Part shown: positions 35,946 to 45,781 of the stretch, piece by piece
Layout: the number at the start of each line of letters is the position of its first letter
How positions within the stretch are numbered: position 1 is the first letter of the stretch
From: Flavobacteriales bacterium
Lineage (GTDB): Bacteria > Bacteroidota > Bacteroidia > UBA10329
Assembly (NCBI GenBank): GCA_021739695.1
Contig: JAIPBM010000016.1
Span: 27,569-91,568 of the forward strand
Reading direction: 5' to 3'
DNA: 64,000 nt
The notes under the pieces: generated by a model
Seen by the model: only the letters and a program-made list of their open reading frames with translations
Database searches by the model: none
What the model was told of the DNA's origin: nothing
Translations under genes and position numbers: made by a program

Positions 35946-35975
35946 TTGGATTGCTAATCAACTTAGTTAAATTTG
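35946..35975 (+). promoter_or_regulatory. Complete Bacteroidota promoter for efp (TTG-N19-TAAATTTG)
   Basis: TTG at 35946-35948, exactly 19 bp, then TAAATTTG at 35968-35975: a full match to the -33/-7 consensus. The ATG follows 19 nt later, implying a short leader. Confidence 0.75.
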
Positions 35976-35994
35976 CCGACCTAAAAATTCAATT

Positions 35995-36555
35995 ATGGCA
36001 TCAACTTCTGATATCAAAGTAGGATCAGTTATCCGATACAATGGCGAGCTCTGTATTGTGAGCGAAAAGCAACACACCATGCCTGGCAAAGGTGGCGCAT
36101 TCTACCAAGTGAAAATGAAATCCATCCAAAGCGGAAGGAACTATGAAAATCGTTTCCGATCTGGAGAAAACGTAGATATTGCCCGTTTGATGTACAATGA
36201 ATTGCAATACATCTACGAAGAAGGAGAACATTTTGTGTGCATGAATCAGGAAACCTACGAGCAGGTTATGATACCCAAGAAATTGTTCGGAGACAATGCC
36301 CGATTCTTGAAAGAGAGCATGATCGTGAAAGTGGGTTTTGAAAGTGACCAACCAATCATTGCTGAAGCACCAACATTTGTTGAATTGCTCATAACCCATT
36401 CAGAACCAGGCATTAAAGGCGATACAGCAACAAATAGCATGAAGCCTGCTACGCTTGAAACAGGAGCAGAGATCAAAGTCCCTCTTTTTGTGAATGAGGG
36501 CGAAATGATCAAGATCGACACCCGTACAGGAGAGTACGTGGAGCGAGTCAAGTAA
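35995..36555 (+). CDS. efp: Translation elongation factor P
   Basis: 186 residues, the standard EF-P length with three beta-barrel domains. The N-terminal KOW-like domain carries the loop [16 protein letters not shown], where the Lys of PGKG is the position that stimulates peptide-bond formation at polyproline stalls. The C-terminal domain ends [22 protein letters not shown]. No epmA/epmB modification genes are nearby. The next gene starts 5 bp after its stop, matching the efp-lpxD-like order known in Flavobacteriia. Confidence 0.96.
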   Translation: MASTSDIKVGSVIRYNGELCIVSEKQHTMPGKGGAFYQVKMKSIQSGRNYENRFRSGENVDIARLMYNELQYIYEEGEHFVCMNQETYEQVMIPKKLFGDNARFLKESMIVKVGFESDQPIIAEAPTFVELLITHSEPGIKGDTATNSMKPATLETGAEIKVPLFVNEGEMIKIDTRTGEYVERVK

Positions 36556-36560
36556 CAAAA

Positions 36561-37490
36561 TTGAACTTTTCAAAACCCATAGTTGCAGCCGAATTGGCTG
36601 CACGGATCGGTGCCGAATGCATTGGTGATGGGCAAATAGAGCTGACGGGAATCAATGAGATTCATCGTGTTGCTAAAGGCGAGATCACTTTTTGTGATCA
36701 TCCTAAATACATCAAAAAGGCTTTGGCTTCGGCTGCGAGTTGTGTTCTTGTAAACGAACGATGCGAGGCGCCAGAAAGGAAAGTGCTATTGTTGGTCAAT
36801 CGTCCGTTCGGAACCTTCACGCAGCTTTGCAAAGAGCTACGAGGAAGTTTTGAAACCGATGAAATGGTCTGTTCTGATGCACAGATTGGATTGAATTCGG
36901 TTGTGATGCCAGGCGCATTTGTTGGCAAGCATGTACTTATTGGCGAAAACTGTTTCATTCATCCTAACGTGACCATTTATGATGGAACTATCATTGGCAA
37001 TAATGTCATTATCCACGCTGGAACTGTAATTGGTGCAGACGCTTTCTATTATCAACGTTCTGGAGGCTACAATAAGCTTCATTCGTGCGGAATCGTACGC
37101 ATTGAAGATGATGTTGAAATTGGTGCCAATTGCACGGTAGACAGAGGTGTGACTGCGGAAACCATCATCGGACAAGGGACTAAGATTGATAACCTCGTTC
37201 AGATCGGTCATGACACGATTGTAGGAAAGAATTGCCTGTTTGCCTCTCAGGTCGGAATTGCCGGAGTCGTAACGGTAGAAGATGATGTGATCCTTTGGGG
37301 ACAGGTTGGCGTTCAGAAAGATCTGACGATAGGCAAGGGTGCCGTGGTTCTGGGGCAATCAGGAATTGCTAAATCACTTCGAGGCGGAATCACCTATTTC
37401 GGTAGCCCAGTACGTGAAGCTCGCGAGAAAATGAAGGAATTGGCAATGATCAAGCAGCTTCCTTCCATTATTGAGCGGCTGGGCAATTAG
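36561..37490 (+). CDS. LpxD-like UDP-acylglucosamine N-acyltransferase paralog
   Basis: 309 residues from a TTG start 5 bp after efp. The N-terminal domain (about 1-100, [33 protein letters not shown]) is the LpxD uridine-binding type. It is followed by left-handed beta-helix hexapeptide repeats ([20 protein letters not shown]) with the family block [31 protein letters not shown]. The His in IGHD is the candidate catalytic base. LpxD adds the third acyl chain in lipid A synthesis; the efp-linked copy in Flavobacteriia is usually a second paralog, so its exact substrate is uncertain. Confidence 0.88.
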   Translation: MNFSKPIVAAELAARIGAECIGDGQIELTGINEIHRVAKGEITFCDHPKYIKKALASAASCVLVNERCEAPERKVLLLVNRPFGTFTQLCKELRGSFETDEMVCSDAQIGLNSVVMPGAFVGKHVLIGENCFIHPNVTIYDGTIIGNNVIIHAGTVIGADAFYYQRSGGYNKLHSCGIVRIEDDVEIGANCTVDRGVTAETIIGQGTKIDNLVQIGHDTIVGKNCLFASQVGIAGVVTVEDDVILWGQVGVQKDLTIGKGAVVLGQSGIAKSLRGGITYFGSPVREAREKMKELAMIKQLPSIIERLGN

Positions 37491-37610
37491 GTCGGTCGTA
37501 GAACGAACTCGTAAATACTCCATCTCGTCACGTTGTTTTATTACTTTGTCTAATTCTTACAGTTTAACTAGAAACTGTGTGTAAATTCAAGTGCTTTTAG
37601 GAAGAACCCG

Positions 37611-38870
37611 TTGACCAGCATCAGTAAGAATAGAAACGAGCAGATCATTCTTGAAACACTCAAGATTGCTAACTCTGCCTTGAAGTTGAAAAACCTCAAG
37701 CTGAACTCGTTGCTGGAGATCACTAATGCCATCAATAACAATTTTTCGAGAGAGCAACTGCTTAAGATCTTTGAGTTTGTCCTTCGTAACCAACTCAACA
37801 TTGGAAGACTGTTATTCTATACAAAGGATGAAGAGTGGGAACAATCCATAGGTCATGGTTTGGTTCCCAATATGAAATTACCTGATATCGAGTTTGATCT
37901 ACTTCCAATTCGGGAAGTGCAGGAGATAACTAAGAATGGTCAGATCTATTTCGGCCAATTTGATGTCATTATTCCAATTATGCATAAGAATGAGGCTTTG
38001 GCCTATCTTCTTGCTGGAGATATCAACGAAGATCTGATTGAGAATACAAAGACGCGCCACATACCGTTCATTCAGACCTTGGCAAACATTATCACAGTTT
38101 CCATCGAGAACAAGCGCTTGTTCAAAGAGAACCTTCGCAGAGCGGGAATGAAACGTGAGATGGAACTTGCTTCCGAAATGCAGAACATGCTTTTTCCAAG
38201 CAAACTTCCACATAACGCACATGTCGAGATGGCTGCTTACCATAAGCCTCATCAGGACGTTGGTGGCGACTATTACGATTTCATTCAGCTGAGCGACAAT
38301 GAGATTGCCTTTTGTATGGCAGATGTGTCGGGAAAAGGAGTTTCTGCTGCACTGCTGATGTCAAACTTTCAAGCGAATCTCAGAGCACTGTTCAATCACG
38401 AAACATCGCTTACAGACCTTGTACAGGAATTGAATCAGAAGGTGTTGAATTCAGCCATGGGCGAAAAATTCATCACCATTTTCATCGCCAAATACAATTT
38501 TGTGACGCGCGTGCTTCAGTACGTGAATGCTGGACAGAATCCTCCGATTCTGGTGTCAAACAATACTACGAGTTTGCTTTCTACCGGATGTCCTGGATTA
38601 GGAATGCTCGATGATCTGCCTACGATCAGAGAAGGTATCTTGGTGCTTGAACCAGATTCAATGATCACATGCTACACGGATGGAGTGGTGGAATTGGAAA
38701 ACGTTCGCGAAAAGGAATTCGGAGAAAGTAAATTGGAATTGATCCTTCTTGATCAACAGAACAGTTCAGTACGAGAAGTGAACGAAAGCATTGTCAAACT
38801 ACTCAGAAGTCACAAAGGCCAAATGCCTTATGTGGATGACATCGCTCTACTCACCACCAGATTCAAGTAG
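37611..38870 (+). CDS. GAF-type sensor plus SpoIIE/PP2C serine phosphatase
   Basis: 419 residues from a TTG with AGGAAG at 37600-37605 upstream. A helical N-terminus (1-45) precedes a GAF-like domain (about 46-165) and a linker helix. The PP2C-type SpoIIE domain follows with DVGGDYYDF, ADVSGKGVSAALLMS, VNAGQNPPILV, CYTDGVVE and VDDIALLTTRF, all metal-binding Asp in place. Such proteins reverse anti-sigma or anti-anti-sigma phosphorylation; no partner-switch gene is adjacent. It overlaps the convergent ligase gene by 24 bp. Confidence 0.92.
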   Translation: MTSISKNRNEQIILETLKIANSALKLKNLKLNSLLEITNAINNNFSREQLLKIFEFVLRNQLNIGRLLFYTKDEEWEQSIGHGLVPNMKLPDIEFDLLPIREVQEITKNGQIYFGQFDVIIPIMHKNEALAYLLAGDINEDLIENTKTRHIPFIQTLANIITVSIENKRLFKENLRRAGMKREMELASEMQNMLFPSKLPHNAHVEMAAYHKPHQDVGGDYYDFIQLSDNEIAFCMADVSGKGVSAALLMSNFQANLRALFNHETSLTDLVQELNQKVLNSAMGEKFITIFIAKYNFVTRVLQYVNAGQNPPILVSNNTTSLLSTGCPGLGMLDDLPTIREGILVLEPDSMITCYTDGVVELENVREKEFGESKLELILLDQQNSSVREVNESIVKLLRSHKGQMPYVDDIALLTTRFK

Positions 38871-40331
38871 ACTTTCGTCTTTGCCTGAAACAGGAGCGTT
38901 TTCCTCCTTCATGTGATAAACTTCAATAGCCACAATTCCGGCTATGAATCCCCAAAAAGGTGCTGAAGCCTTATCGGTGTCCAAGAAGTTATTCAAGATT
39001 CCATGGATGAGATAGGTGATCAATCCGAGGAACAGACTAACGAGATATAGCCTGTGTTCTTCATTTTTCATTCTCGGATATAGCTTAACGGAATAGTAGA
39101 TCACGCAGATCACCACAATCAAGAAGGACACCATTCCGAAAAGCCCCGATTCGGACAATGGGCCAATGTATTCGCTGTGTGCATTTCCCTTATCTCCAGC
39201 GTTGGTACTGATGCTGGTCTTTTCGCTCGACAATTGGAAAGGTGCATATTGGAACATGTAAGTTCCTGGTCCCCAACCCACAAACGGACGGTCTTTGAAC
39301 ATTCGCCAAGCAGAACCCCATCTGTTCAAACGCTCCAAATTGGAAGCATCCGTAGAGATGTTGGAGATTGATTTTACGTGTTCTGTAAGCTCAGCAGACG
39401 AATCTTGACGGTTCTTCTCAAGCTTCATGATTATCGTGTCCCAAGAAAGGAATAGCGCCACGAAAAATGCAGCAGCAAGTGCCATGATTGTTGTGAACCG
39501 AATACGAAAGCGCATCACCAGATAAACGCCTAATGCACCAATGAGGCTTACCCAAGCGGCACGGGTATAAGACAGAATCAATGCAATGGTAAACAATGCG
39601 AGGACCATCAGAAACACGACTTTCCAACTCCTGCTGTAATGGCTGCTGAAAACAAGACCTATCAATAGCGGATAGAACATGGCCAACGCAGCGCCATAAG
39701 AGGTATGGTCATTGAAGAATGGCGACATGACCCAGTGGGCTGGCTGTTCCATGAATCCGTACATCCCGTGATGAACAATTGTATAGATTATCACCCCGAT
39801 GAAGGCCGTCATGTACATGGCAATAAACCACTTGATGCTCTTGAAGTTTCTGAATATTTGAGTGGTTATGAAATAGAAGGTAACCACATACCAAAGCCTT
39901 GAAACCAGATATTTAAGGGAAATCAAGGGCATTTCGCTGGTAGCCGTGGTTACACCTAGCCATACCAGATTGATGATGATGGCCAAGGTAATGGGGTGAT
40001 CGGCAATGCGTTTGTCAAACTTTCTTTCGGCAAACAACTTCAGAATGAAAATGAGCAAAACTCCGAAAAGTAATGGGTCTGTGGGAAGCGTCAATCCTAC
40101 TCCAAGGCCGATGTCTGTAAGGTTAACGGACAACGGAGTGAGGAAAACGATGAGAAGAACCAGTTTGTCTAACGCAAAGAATGCGAGCAATACAATGGCC
40201 AACAACGCAGGCAAAAGCGGTGCGTAATAGAATTCGTTAGCAACAAGAATGGCGTTGAGAATCGCAAACACACCGCCTACCAAATAGATCAATTTGGCAT
40301 TTACAGCAGGTGTTTTAAGCACGTTTAACAA
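38847..40331 (-). CDS. O-antigen ligase/polymerase family membrane protein
   Basis: About 494 residues with roughly 11 membrane helices. The large periplasmic loop contains the Wzy_C/WaaL-type block NRWGSAWRMFKDRPFVGWGPGTY followed by NAHSEYIGPLSESGLFG with the conserved His. It ligates or polymerises surface glycan. I use the TTG at 40331; the longer ATG at 40436 would overlap the Wzz-like gene by 100 bp. Part of the polysaccharide cluster. Confidence 0.85.
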   Translation of the reverse strand: MLNVLKTPAVNAKLIYLVGGVFAILNAILVANEFYYAPLLPALLAIVLLAFFALDKLVLLIVFLTPLSVNLTDIGLGVGLTLPTDPLLFGVLLIFILKLFAERKFDKRIADHPITLAIIINLVWLGVTTATSEMPLISLKYLVSRLWYVVTFYFITTQIFRNFKSIKWFIAMYMTAFIGVIIYTIVHHGMYGFMEQPAHWVMSPFFNDHTSYGAALAMFYPLLIGLVFSSHYSRSWKVVFLMVLALFTIALILSYTRAAWVSLIGALGVYLVMRFRIRFTTIMALAAAFFVALFLSWDTIIMKLEKNRQDSSAELTEHVKSISNISTDASNLERLNRWGSAWRMFKDRPFVGWGPGTYMFQYAPFQLSSEKTSISTNAGDKGNAHSEYIGPLSESGLFGMVSFLIVVICVIYYSVKLYPRMKNEEHRLYLVSLFLGLITYLIHGILNNFLDTDKASAPFWGFIAGIVAIEVYHMKEENAPVSGKDESLLESGGE

Positions 40332-40336
40332 GCGTG

Positions 40337-41287
40337 TTAAGGTTTTGGCTCTATTCCTCGCATATTTTCCATTATGCTGAGGAAAAGAATGGTCAAAAGA
40401 AGGGTTCCGAGCATCGAAGAAACGACAATCAGCCATCTGATCGGATACGCCTTCTTATCAGAAACTACAGGATTAGTTATGACATTACAATAAGTGAGAT
40501 TTTTCTCAACATCTCTTTGAGCAGCTTCTAACTGTTCTTTAAGATCATTGTATCCTCCTCGGATTCTCCAAAGATGTTCGTTCAATGACTGAAATTCACC
40601 ACCTTTCTCTTTCAATGCGTTCAACAACGGTTCGATTTCTTTGGCGTTCGCTTTTGTGCTTGGTGTAGAGATCACTTGCAGATAGCGTTCAGTAGCGTAT
40701 TCGGTCTGAAGCGAATAATCGAGAATTCCATAATCCTTTCTGATACCCGCCAAGATTGCTTCCATGCTATCCATTTCAGCTTTCTTGTTGTTCACCTGCA
40801 TGTCGAGGATCTTCACCAATTCCATGGCTTTTTCCTTCTGAAGCAATCGTTCTTTCTTGTTGAAGAAATAGATGATAGAATTCACCATGTCGCGTGCCTG
40901 AATTGGACTAGCGTCCATTACTTCAATGACTACCGATTCGTACTCTGTCTTACTGAAAGTGACATTCGTTTGATACTCCAATATCAGATCGGTGTTGGCC
41001 GAAGTATCAATCTTGTATGTCTCAAATAAGTGATAGACAGATACGATCGAGTCGCGGATCTTATCTGATTCCAATACTTGAAGCATTTGTTCTGTTGGTG
41101 TTTCTGTCCCCATCGGAATGATGTTGGCAGGATACAGCACCGCGAACGACTTATACTTCGGGGTGATAACAAATGAACTTGAAAAAATTGCGGAAAGGAT
41201 AACGGCAACAATGGCCACTCCTACTAAGTGTTTCCACCAGCGCATTATAAGTCCGAGAAGTTCGGAGTTGTTTCTGTAATCGTTCAT
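40337..41287 (-). CDS. Wzz-like chain-length determinant, paralog 2
   Basis: 316 residues from the ATG at 41287 (MNDYRNNSELLGLIMRWWKH), which lies just after the stop of paralog 1; a longer in-frame ATG would run 97 bp into that gene. Two membrane helices (LVGVAIVAVILSAIFSS near the start and WLIVVSSMLGTLLLTILF near the end) flank a periplasmic coiled-coil region. The C-terminal YPIRWLIV matches paralog 1. It regulates polysaccharide chain length; there is no kinase domain. Confidence 0.85.
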   Translation of the reverse strand: MNDYRNNSELLGLIMRWWKHLVGVAIVAVILSAIFSSSFVITPKYKSFAVLYPANIIPMGTETPTEQMLQVLESDKIRDSIVSVYHLFETYKIDTSANTDLILEYQTNVTFSKTEYESVVIEVMDASPIQARDMVNSIIYFFNKKERLLQKEKAMELVKILDMQVNNKKAEMDSMEAILAGIRKDYGILDYSLQTEYATERYLQVISTPSTKANAKEIEPLLNALKEKGGEFQSLNEHLWRIRGGYNDLKEQLEAAQRDVEKNLTYCNVITNPVVSDKKAYPIRWLIVVSSMLGTLLLTILFLSIMENMRGIEPKP

Positions 41288-41289
41288 GC

Positions 41290-42312
41290 CTAAGATGGTT
41301 TGGCGCGTGACACATTTTCGTAAGCGATGATGGCAAGTAGGGCGATTAAGAACGTTGAAACGGTTGCGATGAGTACTATCAGCCATCTGATCGGATAGCT
41401 TTTCTTCTCAGCTGGAAATGCATTGTTTACAATGAATTTGTGCGGAAGTGTTTGCTCTGCATCCACTTTGGCTTCTTGATATTTTGCGCGGAGGTGACTC
41501 AGTTGCTCCTTTTCGTGCTCAAGCATATCTCTGATGGAAACATACGCACCACCATATTTAGAAAGTATCTGAAGTTGCTTTCCTAATTGCTCAGCTGCAC
41601 GCGTGTTGCCTTCCAAAATCGCCTTAGCGTAATATTCGTTGAAACGTTCAGACATCGATTCATAATCGTTCACACCCATTTCACGCATAGTGTTCAACGA
41701 ATCTTCCAATTCTTTCACGTAGGCTTTCATTTCAGCGTATTCCGCTTCGGCAATGGCCATGGCTTTGAAAGCGCGCTCTTTTTGCATTCGGTTTTTGACC
41801 GAATCGACCAGAGCAGCAATGTCGTTAGCAATATCAGCGGCCAAAATAGGGTCAGTGTCCAAAACATCAATTCTCACAGATTGAAACTCTGTACGATTGT
41901 AGGTAATGTTGCTCTCATATTCCTTGAACAAAAGGGTTTCTCCATACTGTTCAGTTGAATCGATCTTGTAGTGCGCCTTCAATTTATATTTCTTGATAAC
42001 CCGTGAACGGATCTCATCTGAATTCAAGATCTGAATCAGTTGCTCAGCTTGTTCTTCTTCTCCAAACGACAGAAGGTCTTCTTTCGAGGTGTTGTTTTTG
42101 GCAAGCAGCGATTTTGAAATGGATGCGGTGGATGTCGGGAACATGATCACCGTGCTTTCAAATTTCGGTTCAATGAAATAAGGTCCCGAAAAAATAGCCG
42201 ACAATACGGCTGCAGCAAATGTTACAATGATCAGCGGACGTTTCCATCGTAAGACGAACAGCAGAAGATTGGATGAGTCAAAATCCAGTCCTTGATTTTT
42301 TTCTTCTGTCAT
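41290..42312 (-). CDS. Wzz-like chain-length determinant, paralog 1
   Basis: 340 residues with the same design as its neighbour: N-terminal helix (IIVTFAAAVLSAIFSGPYF), periplasmic coiled coil with EYAEMKAYVKELEDSLNTM, and C-terminal YPIRWLIVLIATVSTFLIAL. The ORFs are 2 bp apart, so the pair arose by tandem duplication and is co-expressed. Two Wzz proteins may form a hetero-oligomer or set two chain lengths; this is inference. A TACTTTTG -7 box is at 42345-42352. Confidence 0.85.
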   Translation of the reverse strand: MTEEKNQGLDFDSSNLLLFVLRWKRPLIIVTFAAAVLSAIFSGPYFIEPKFESTVIMFPTSTASISKSLLAKNNTSKEDLLSFGEEEQAEQLIQILNSDEIRSRVIKKYKLKAHYKIDSTEQYGETLLFKEYESNITYNRTEFQSVRIDVLDTDPILAADIANDIAALVDSVKNRMQKERAFKAMAIAEAEYAEMKAYVKELEDSLNTMREMGVNDYESMSERFNEYYAKAILEGNTRAAEQLGKQLQILSKYGGAYVSIRDMLEHEKEQLSHLRAKYQEAKVDAEQTLPHKFIVNNAFPAEKKSYPIRWLIVLIATVSTFLIALLAIIAYENVSRAKPS

Positions 42313-42344
42313 ATTGTTCTCCTATGCCTCTGAATTAAGCGTGG

Positions 42345-42352
42345 CAAAAGTA
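42345..42352 (-). promoter_or_regulatory. -7 box TACTTTTG upstream of the wzz-like pair
   Basis: Exact TAnnTTTG match on the minus strand, 32 nt before the ATG at 42312; no clear -33 TTG. Confidence 0.4.
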
Positions 42353-42422
42353 GAAATTTTTAGAAGCCGAAAAGTTTGGGTTTTCGATGCTTGGTGAGGG
42401 CTACGGCTTGCTCGGGAAACAC

Positions 42423-43856
42423 TTAGTTGCGCATCATTCTTAAACGCTGAATGATCTTCATATCTGGAATAAGCGAAAGAATGGTCAAAACGCCACCAGA
42501 AAGCAGGATGATAAGACTTCCCGCAATCCACGGTAGTTCTGAGCCAAAGTATCCAATGATGGCAACCAATATGAGTGGAGTCAAGAGGAAAATGAAATCA
42601 CGGTCCAATTCAAAACGGAATAATTTGATGGCAACGAATAACTGAAGTACGAATGCCAGTACTTGTGTAATTAAACAGGTTACAGCAGCGCCATACGCAC
42701 CCAATTTGGGAATAAGCATTGCGTTGAATGCCAAGCTGGATACGACTCCAACCAGCGCAATAATATTCAGATGTTTGAGACTACCGTTCGCTGTAAGTAA
42801 TGTTCCAATGATGTAAGCGCCTGCCATTGGTACCAAAGAGAACATGAGCAGCGAAAGGATCCTTCCCGATTCTTCCACATGCGAATCATACAATTGCCCC
42901 ATCAATTCAGGCGCAAAATACCATGTGATAATGCCCAAGGTAGTTGCGGGAATCAAGATGAGTTTTGAGGCCAGATGAACCAATGGTTTCACATCTTCCT
43001 TCAATTTGAGCATGCGCGAAAACATGGGAAGCAACAGCACAGCGAAGAGGTAAGCGATCATGTTGCTTGCATCCAAAAGTCGGAACGCCTGTGCGTAAAC
43101 ACCGGTCTGTTCCTTTCCGTCAGGCAGCATTCGTTCAAGCAGAACAGAATCAACTCGTCCGTAAATGCTCATCAACAGAATAAGCAGCGCGAACGGTAAA
43201 CTCTGTTTCAGAATAAGAGCCAGCATGGCCGAATTCCATTTCATCATGAATGGACCACCACGCTTAATGACAACCGCAAGCGCAAAAAGCATGGTGCTTC
43301 CGTATGCGAAGGTTTGCATGTACACGAACCACTCTATCCGAAATGGAGATGAACGTTGCATGAAGAAAAGCACCCAGCCGCACGTAAGAATCATGAGTAA
43401 TCGGTCCATGATGGAGACCAAACTGTCCATTTTAAAGAGCTGCATTCCAGCAATATTCGACCTCAAAAAGAGAATGGAAGAAAGCAGAAACTGGTTGAAG
43501 CAAAGAAGCAGCAACATCATGAGTTGATGATGTGAATAGCCCATCGTCAAACCCACCGTTAGGCAAATAATGAGATAGAAAACGGCAAGGATCAAACGCA
43601 GCGCAACTATCCGTGGGAAGTACTTTCCGAGCAGATGTTCGTGCTGAGATACGTTCCGATTGTTGAAATTGCTGATGCCAAGATCGAGGAATACATTCAG
43701 GATAAAAGCAAAGTTGAAAAGCGCAAAGTAAGAGCCGTAAGATGCTGCACCCACTTCGTTCTGCACGGCTCGGTCTATGCCAAATATCCAAAATGGCTTT
43801 ATCAGCAGATTCAGAAATAAGAGAAACGCAAGGTTTGAAAGGAACTTTCTTTGCAT
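42423..43856 (-). CDS. Polysaccharide flippase (Wzx/MOP family)
   Basis: About 477 residues with 12-14 membrane helices, matching polysaccharide_synt exporters (GISNFNNRNVSQHEHLLGKYF, SLPFALLILLMSIYGRVDSVLLER). It flips lipid-linked repeat units across the inner membrane. I choose the ATG at 43856 (MQRKFLSNLAFLLFLNLL) over 43877 because a TAGATTTG -7 box lies between them at 43866-43873. Confidence 0.88.
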   Translation of the reverse strand: MQRKFLSNLAFLLFLNLLIKPFWIFGIDRAVQNEVGAASYGSYFALFNFAFILNVFLDLGISNFNNRNVSQHEHLLGKYFPRIVALRLILAVFYLIICLTVGLTMGYSHHQLMMLLLLCFNQFLLSSILFLRSNIAGMQLFKMDSLVSIMDRLLMILTCGWVLFFMQRSSPFRIEWFVYMQTFAYGSTMLFALAVVIKRGGPFMMKWNSAMLALILKQSLPFALLILLMSIYGRVDSVLLERMLPDGKEQTGVYAQAFRLLDASNMIAYLFAVLLLPMFSRMLKLKEDVKPLVHLASKLILIPATTLGIITWYFAPELMGQLYDSHVEESGRILSLLMFSLVPMAGAYIIGTLLTANGSLKHLNIIALVGVVSSLAFNAMLIPKLGAYGAAVTCLITQVLAFVLQLFVAIKLFRFELDRDFIFLLTPLILVAIIGYFGSELPWIAGSLIILLSGGVLTILSLIPDMKIIQRLRMMRN

Positions 43857-43865
43857 GGCCGTTGG

Positions 43866-43873
43866 CAAATCTA
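43866..43873 (-). promoter_or_regulatory. -7 box TAGATTTG before the flippase ATG
   Basis: Exact TAnnTTTG match on the minus strand ending 9 nt before the ATG at 43856. It sits inside the longer alternative reading frame and so argues for the shorter start. Confidence 0.4.
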
Positions 43874-43928
43874 CCATTTGAAAACGCTTGCATAACTGTG
43901 GCTTTGCCGCTTTTATTACATTGCCGAG

Positions 43929-45062
43929 GTGCGAATAGCGGTTAATACACGGCTTCTTTTAAAGGGGAAACTTGAAGGTTTGGGACGGTTCACAGCCGAA
44001 TCGCTCAAGCTCATTACGCGTGCGCATCCCGAACATCAGTTTTACTTTCTGTTTGACAGGCCATTTGATGAGGAGTTCGTCTTTGGCGATAATGTGACTC
44101 CTATCGTGGTTTCACCACCAGCGCGTCATCCCATTCTATGGCACGTTTGGTTCGAACTTTCACTGCCAAGTGTGCTTAAGAAAATCAATCCTGATCTGTT
44201 TTTGTCTCCAGACGGTTTCCTTTCTCTTAATGCAGATGTGCTTAGTCTGCCAGTCATACACGACTTGAATTTTGCGCATAATCCAGGTGATCTGGCCAAG
44301 ACACATGCGTGGTTTTACAACCGCTATTTTCCTAAATATGCCCATAAGGCAAAGCGGATTGCCACCGTTTCGGAGTTCTCCAAGTTCGATATTGCTGAGC
44401 AATATGGAATTGATACCGATCGGATAGATGTGGTTTACAATGGCGTTTCCGAAAGATTCAAAGCCTTGAGCGCTGAGGAGAGCGCTTCAGTTCGAGCGGA
44501 GTACACAGATGGTCATCCGTACTTCATTTACGTTGGTGCCATTCATGCCAGAAAGAACATCGAACGCATGCTTGCAGCATACGAGGAGTTTCGAAATACA
44601 CTGACGGAACCGCACAGATTTGTGATCGTTGGAAATAGAAAATGGTGGACACCTTCGATGCAAGCAACGTTGGATGGAATGCAATTCAAAGATGAATTGA
44701 TATTCACCGGACGCATTCCAGAAGAGCAGTTGAATCAACTGATGGGTGCTGCATTGGCAAATGTGTACGTTTCAACCTTTGAAGGTTTCGGAATTCCCAT
44801 TGTGGAGGCTTTTCAATCGAACGTTCCTGTCATCACTTCCAATGTAACGAGCATGCCTGAAATTGCAGGAGATGCCGCGCTGCTGGTTGACCCTTTTCAA
44901 AGCTCCGAAATTGCGGAAGCCATGGTACGCATTGCTTCATCCGAAACTTTGCGCCAATCGTTAGTGCAGAAAGGTCAGGAGAGAGCAAACGCTTTTACTT
45001 GGAACCGAACGGCAGATCTGCTGTGGGAAAGTATCCTCAAAACGGTTGATCAACACGCTTGA
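43929..45062 (+). CDS. GT4 family glycosyltransferase
   Basis: 377 residues from a GTG start (residue 2 onward RIAVNTRLLLKGKLEGLGRF). GT-B fold with the donor-site block YVGAIHARKNIERMLAAYEEF at about residue 196 and the family E-x7-E in TFEGFGIPIVEAFQSNVPV, then TSMPEIAGDAALLVDPF. It transfers a sugar from a nucleotide donor onto the growing repeat unit. Divergent from the flippase gene; the two share a 72-bp intergenic region. Confidence 0.93.
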   Translation: MRIAVNTRLLLKGKLEGLGRFTAESLKLITRAHPEHQFYFLFDRPFDEEFVFGDNVTPIVVSPPARHPILWHVWFELSLPSVLKKINPDLFLSPDGFLSLNADVLSLPVIHDLNFAHNPGDLAKTHAWFYNRYFPKYAHKAKRIATVSEFSKFDIAEQYGIDTDRIDVVYNGVSERFKALSAEESASVRAEYTDGHPYFIYVGAIHARKNIERMLAAYEEFRNTLTEPHRFVIVGNRKWWTPSMQATLDGMQFKDELIFTGRIPEEQLNQLMGAALANVYVSTFEGFGIPIVEAFQSNVPVITSNVTSMPEIAGDAALLVDPFQSSEIAEAMVRIASSETLRQSLVQKGQERANAFTWNRTADLLWESILKTVDQHA

Positions 45063-45139
45063 TACGCTGCTGATAACGCTCAAAACTTCGGATTGGCATG
45101 GTTGTGGTTTTCGGTGATTGAACCGAAAAAACTTAGGCC

Positions 45140-45226
45140 ATGAAAACCATATCTGCACGCTTTCTACACATTCTCGGATTCGGAATAATGGCACTTGCCT
45201 GGATTGTCCTTTCCATAGTGATGTAA
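45140..45226 (+). CDS. Possible 28-aa membrane peptide
   Basis: MKTISARFLHILGFGIMALAW then IVLSIVM: a single hydrophobic helix with a basic N-terminus, ATG and TAA. The composition is typical of genuine small membrane proteins, but there is no paralog, coupling or clear promoter to confirm it. Confidence 0.35.
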   Translation: MKTISARFLHILGFGIMALAWIVLSIVM

Positions 45227-45266
45227 TTGGTGGGAGAGGTGTTTACCTCGATGGGCGGAGGAGGTT

Positions 45267-45566
45267 TTAGAAAAGACCGAGTCCGCCCATTAAACCTCCG
45301 GCCATACCACGCATTTCACTTTCAAATACATTTTCAGCATTTTCCAAGGCCTTGTTGGTGGCCATTACAATCAATTCCGCCAATTCTTCGTTATCGGCAT
45401 TGGCGTAGGTTTCCTTCGGGATGATCACTTCCGTGATCTTTTTGTTTCCGTTGGCAACAACTGTAACGCCTTGGCATTCGCCTTTCACAGAAATATGGTT
45501 GAGCCGTTCTTTGGCAGCATCCATTTGCTCCTTCATCTGTTGGAGCTGTTTCATTTTATCGAACAT
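45267..45566 (-). CDS. YbaB/EbfC family nucleoid-associated protein
   Basis: 99 residues, the usual YbaB size. It has the family pattern: N-terminal helix (MFDKMKQLQQMKEQMDAAKE), the central strand GECQGVTVVANGNKKITEVIIPKE split by a turn, and a C-terminal Gly/Met-rich tail (MRGMAGGLMGGLGLF). Binds DNA as a dimer. It starts 3 bp after the stop of the upstream coiled-coil gene. The recM/dnaX neighbours often seen with ybaB are absent. Confidence 0.92.
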   Translation of the reverse strand: MFDKMKQLQQMKEQMDAAKERLNHISVKGECQGVTVVANGNKKITEVIIPKETYANADNEELAELIVMATNKALENAENVFESEMRGMAGGLMGGLGLF

Positions 45567-45569
45567 GTA

Positions 45570-45776
45570 CTATGATTTTTTGGCGCCTTTTTTTCTGTTG
45601 ACGTGTTCTGTAAGCATTCGAATCCGATGCTCTAGAAGCTCGTTCATCTCATCGCCTTGCTCAAGAATAGAAGGGTAAATGCTCTTAGATATGATTTCTG
45701 GGCAGCATTCTTCAATGGAGCGATTGAGGCTTTCCACCTCTTCCATTATTTCCTTCAAAAGGCTTTTTGTTTTCAC
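45570..45776 (-). CDS. Small coiled-coil protein, 68 aa
   Basis: I start at a GTG at 45776 (VKTKSLLKEIMEEVESLNRS) because a promoter (TTG-N20-TACATTTG, -7 at 45782-45789) lies inside the longer frame that starts at 45812. Mostly charged helix with a CC pair at residues about 24-25. No family recognised. It shares an operon with the ybaB-like gene 3 bp downstream. Confidence 0.6.
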   Translation of the reverse strand: MKTKSLLKEIMEEVESLNRSIEECCPEIISKSIYPSILEQGDEMNELLEHRIRMLTEHVNRKKGAKKS

Positions 45777-45781
45777 GAACC

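Noticed and set aside
40332..40436. Longer start for the O-antigen ligase gene
   Set aside because: Would overlap the upstream wzz-like gene by 100 bp and adds a hydrophilic, non-conserved tail.
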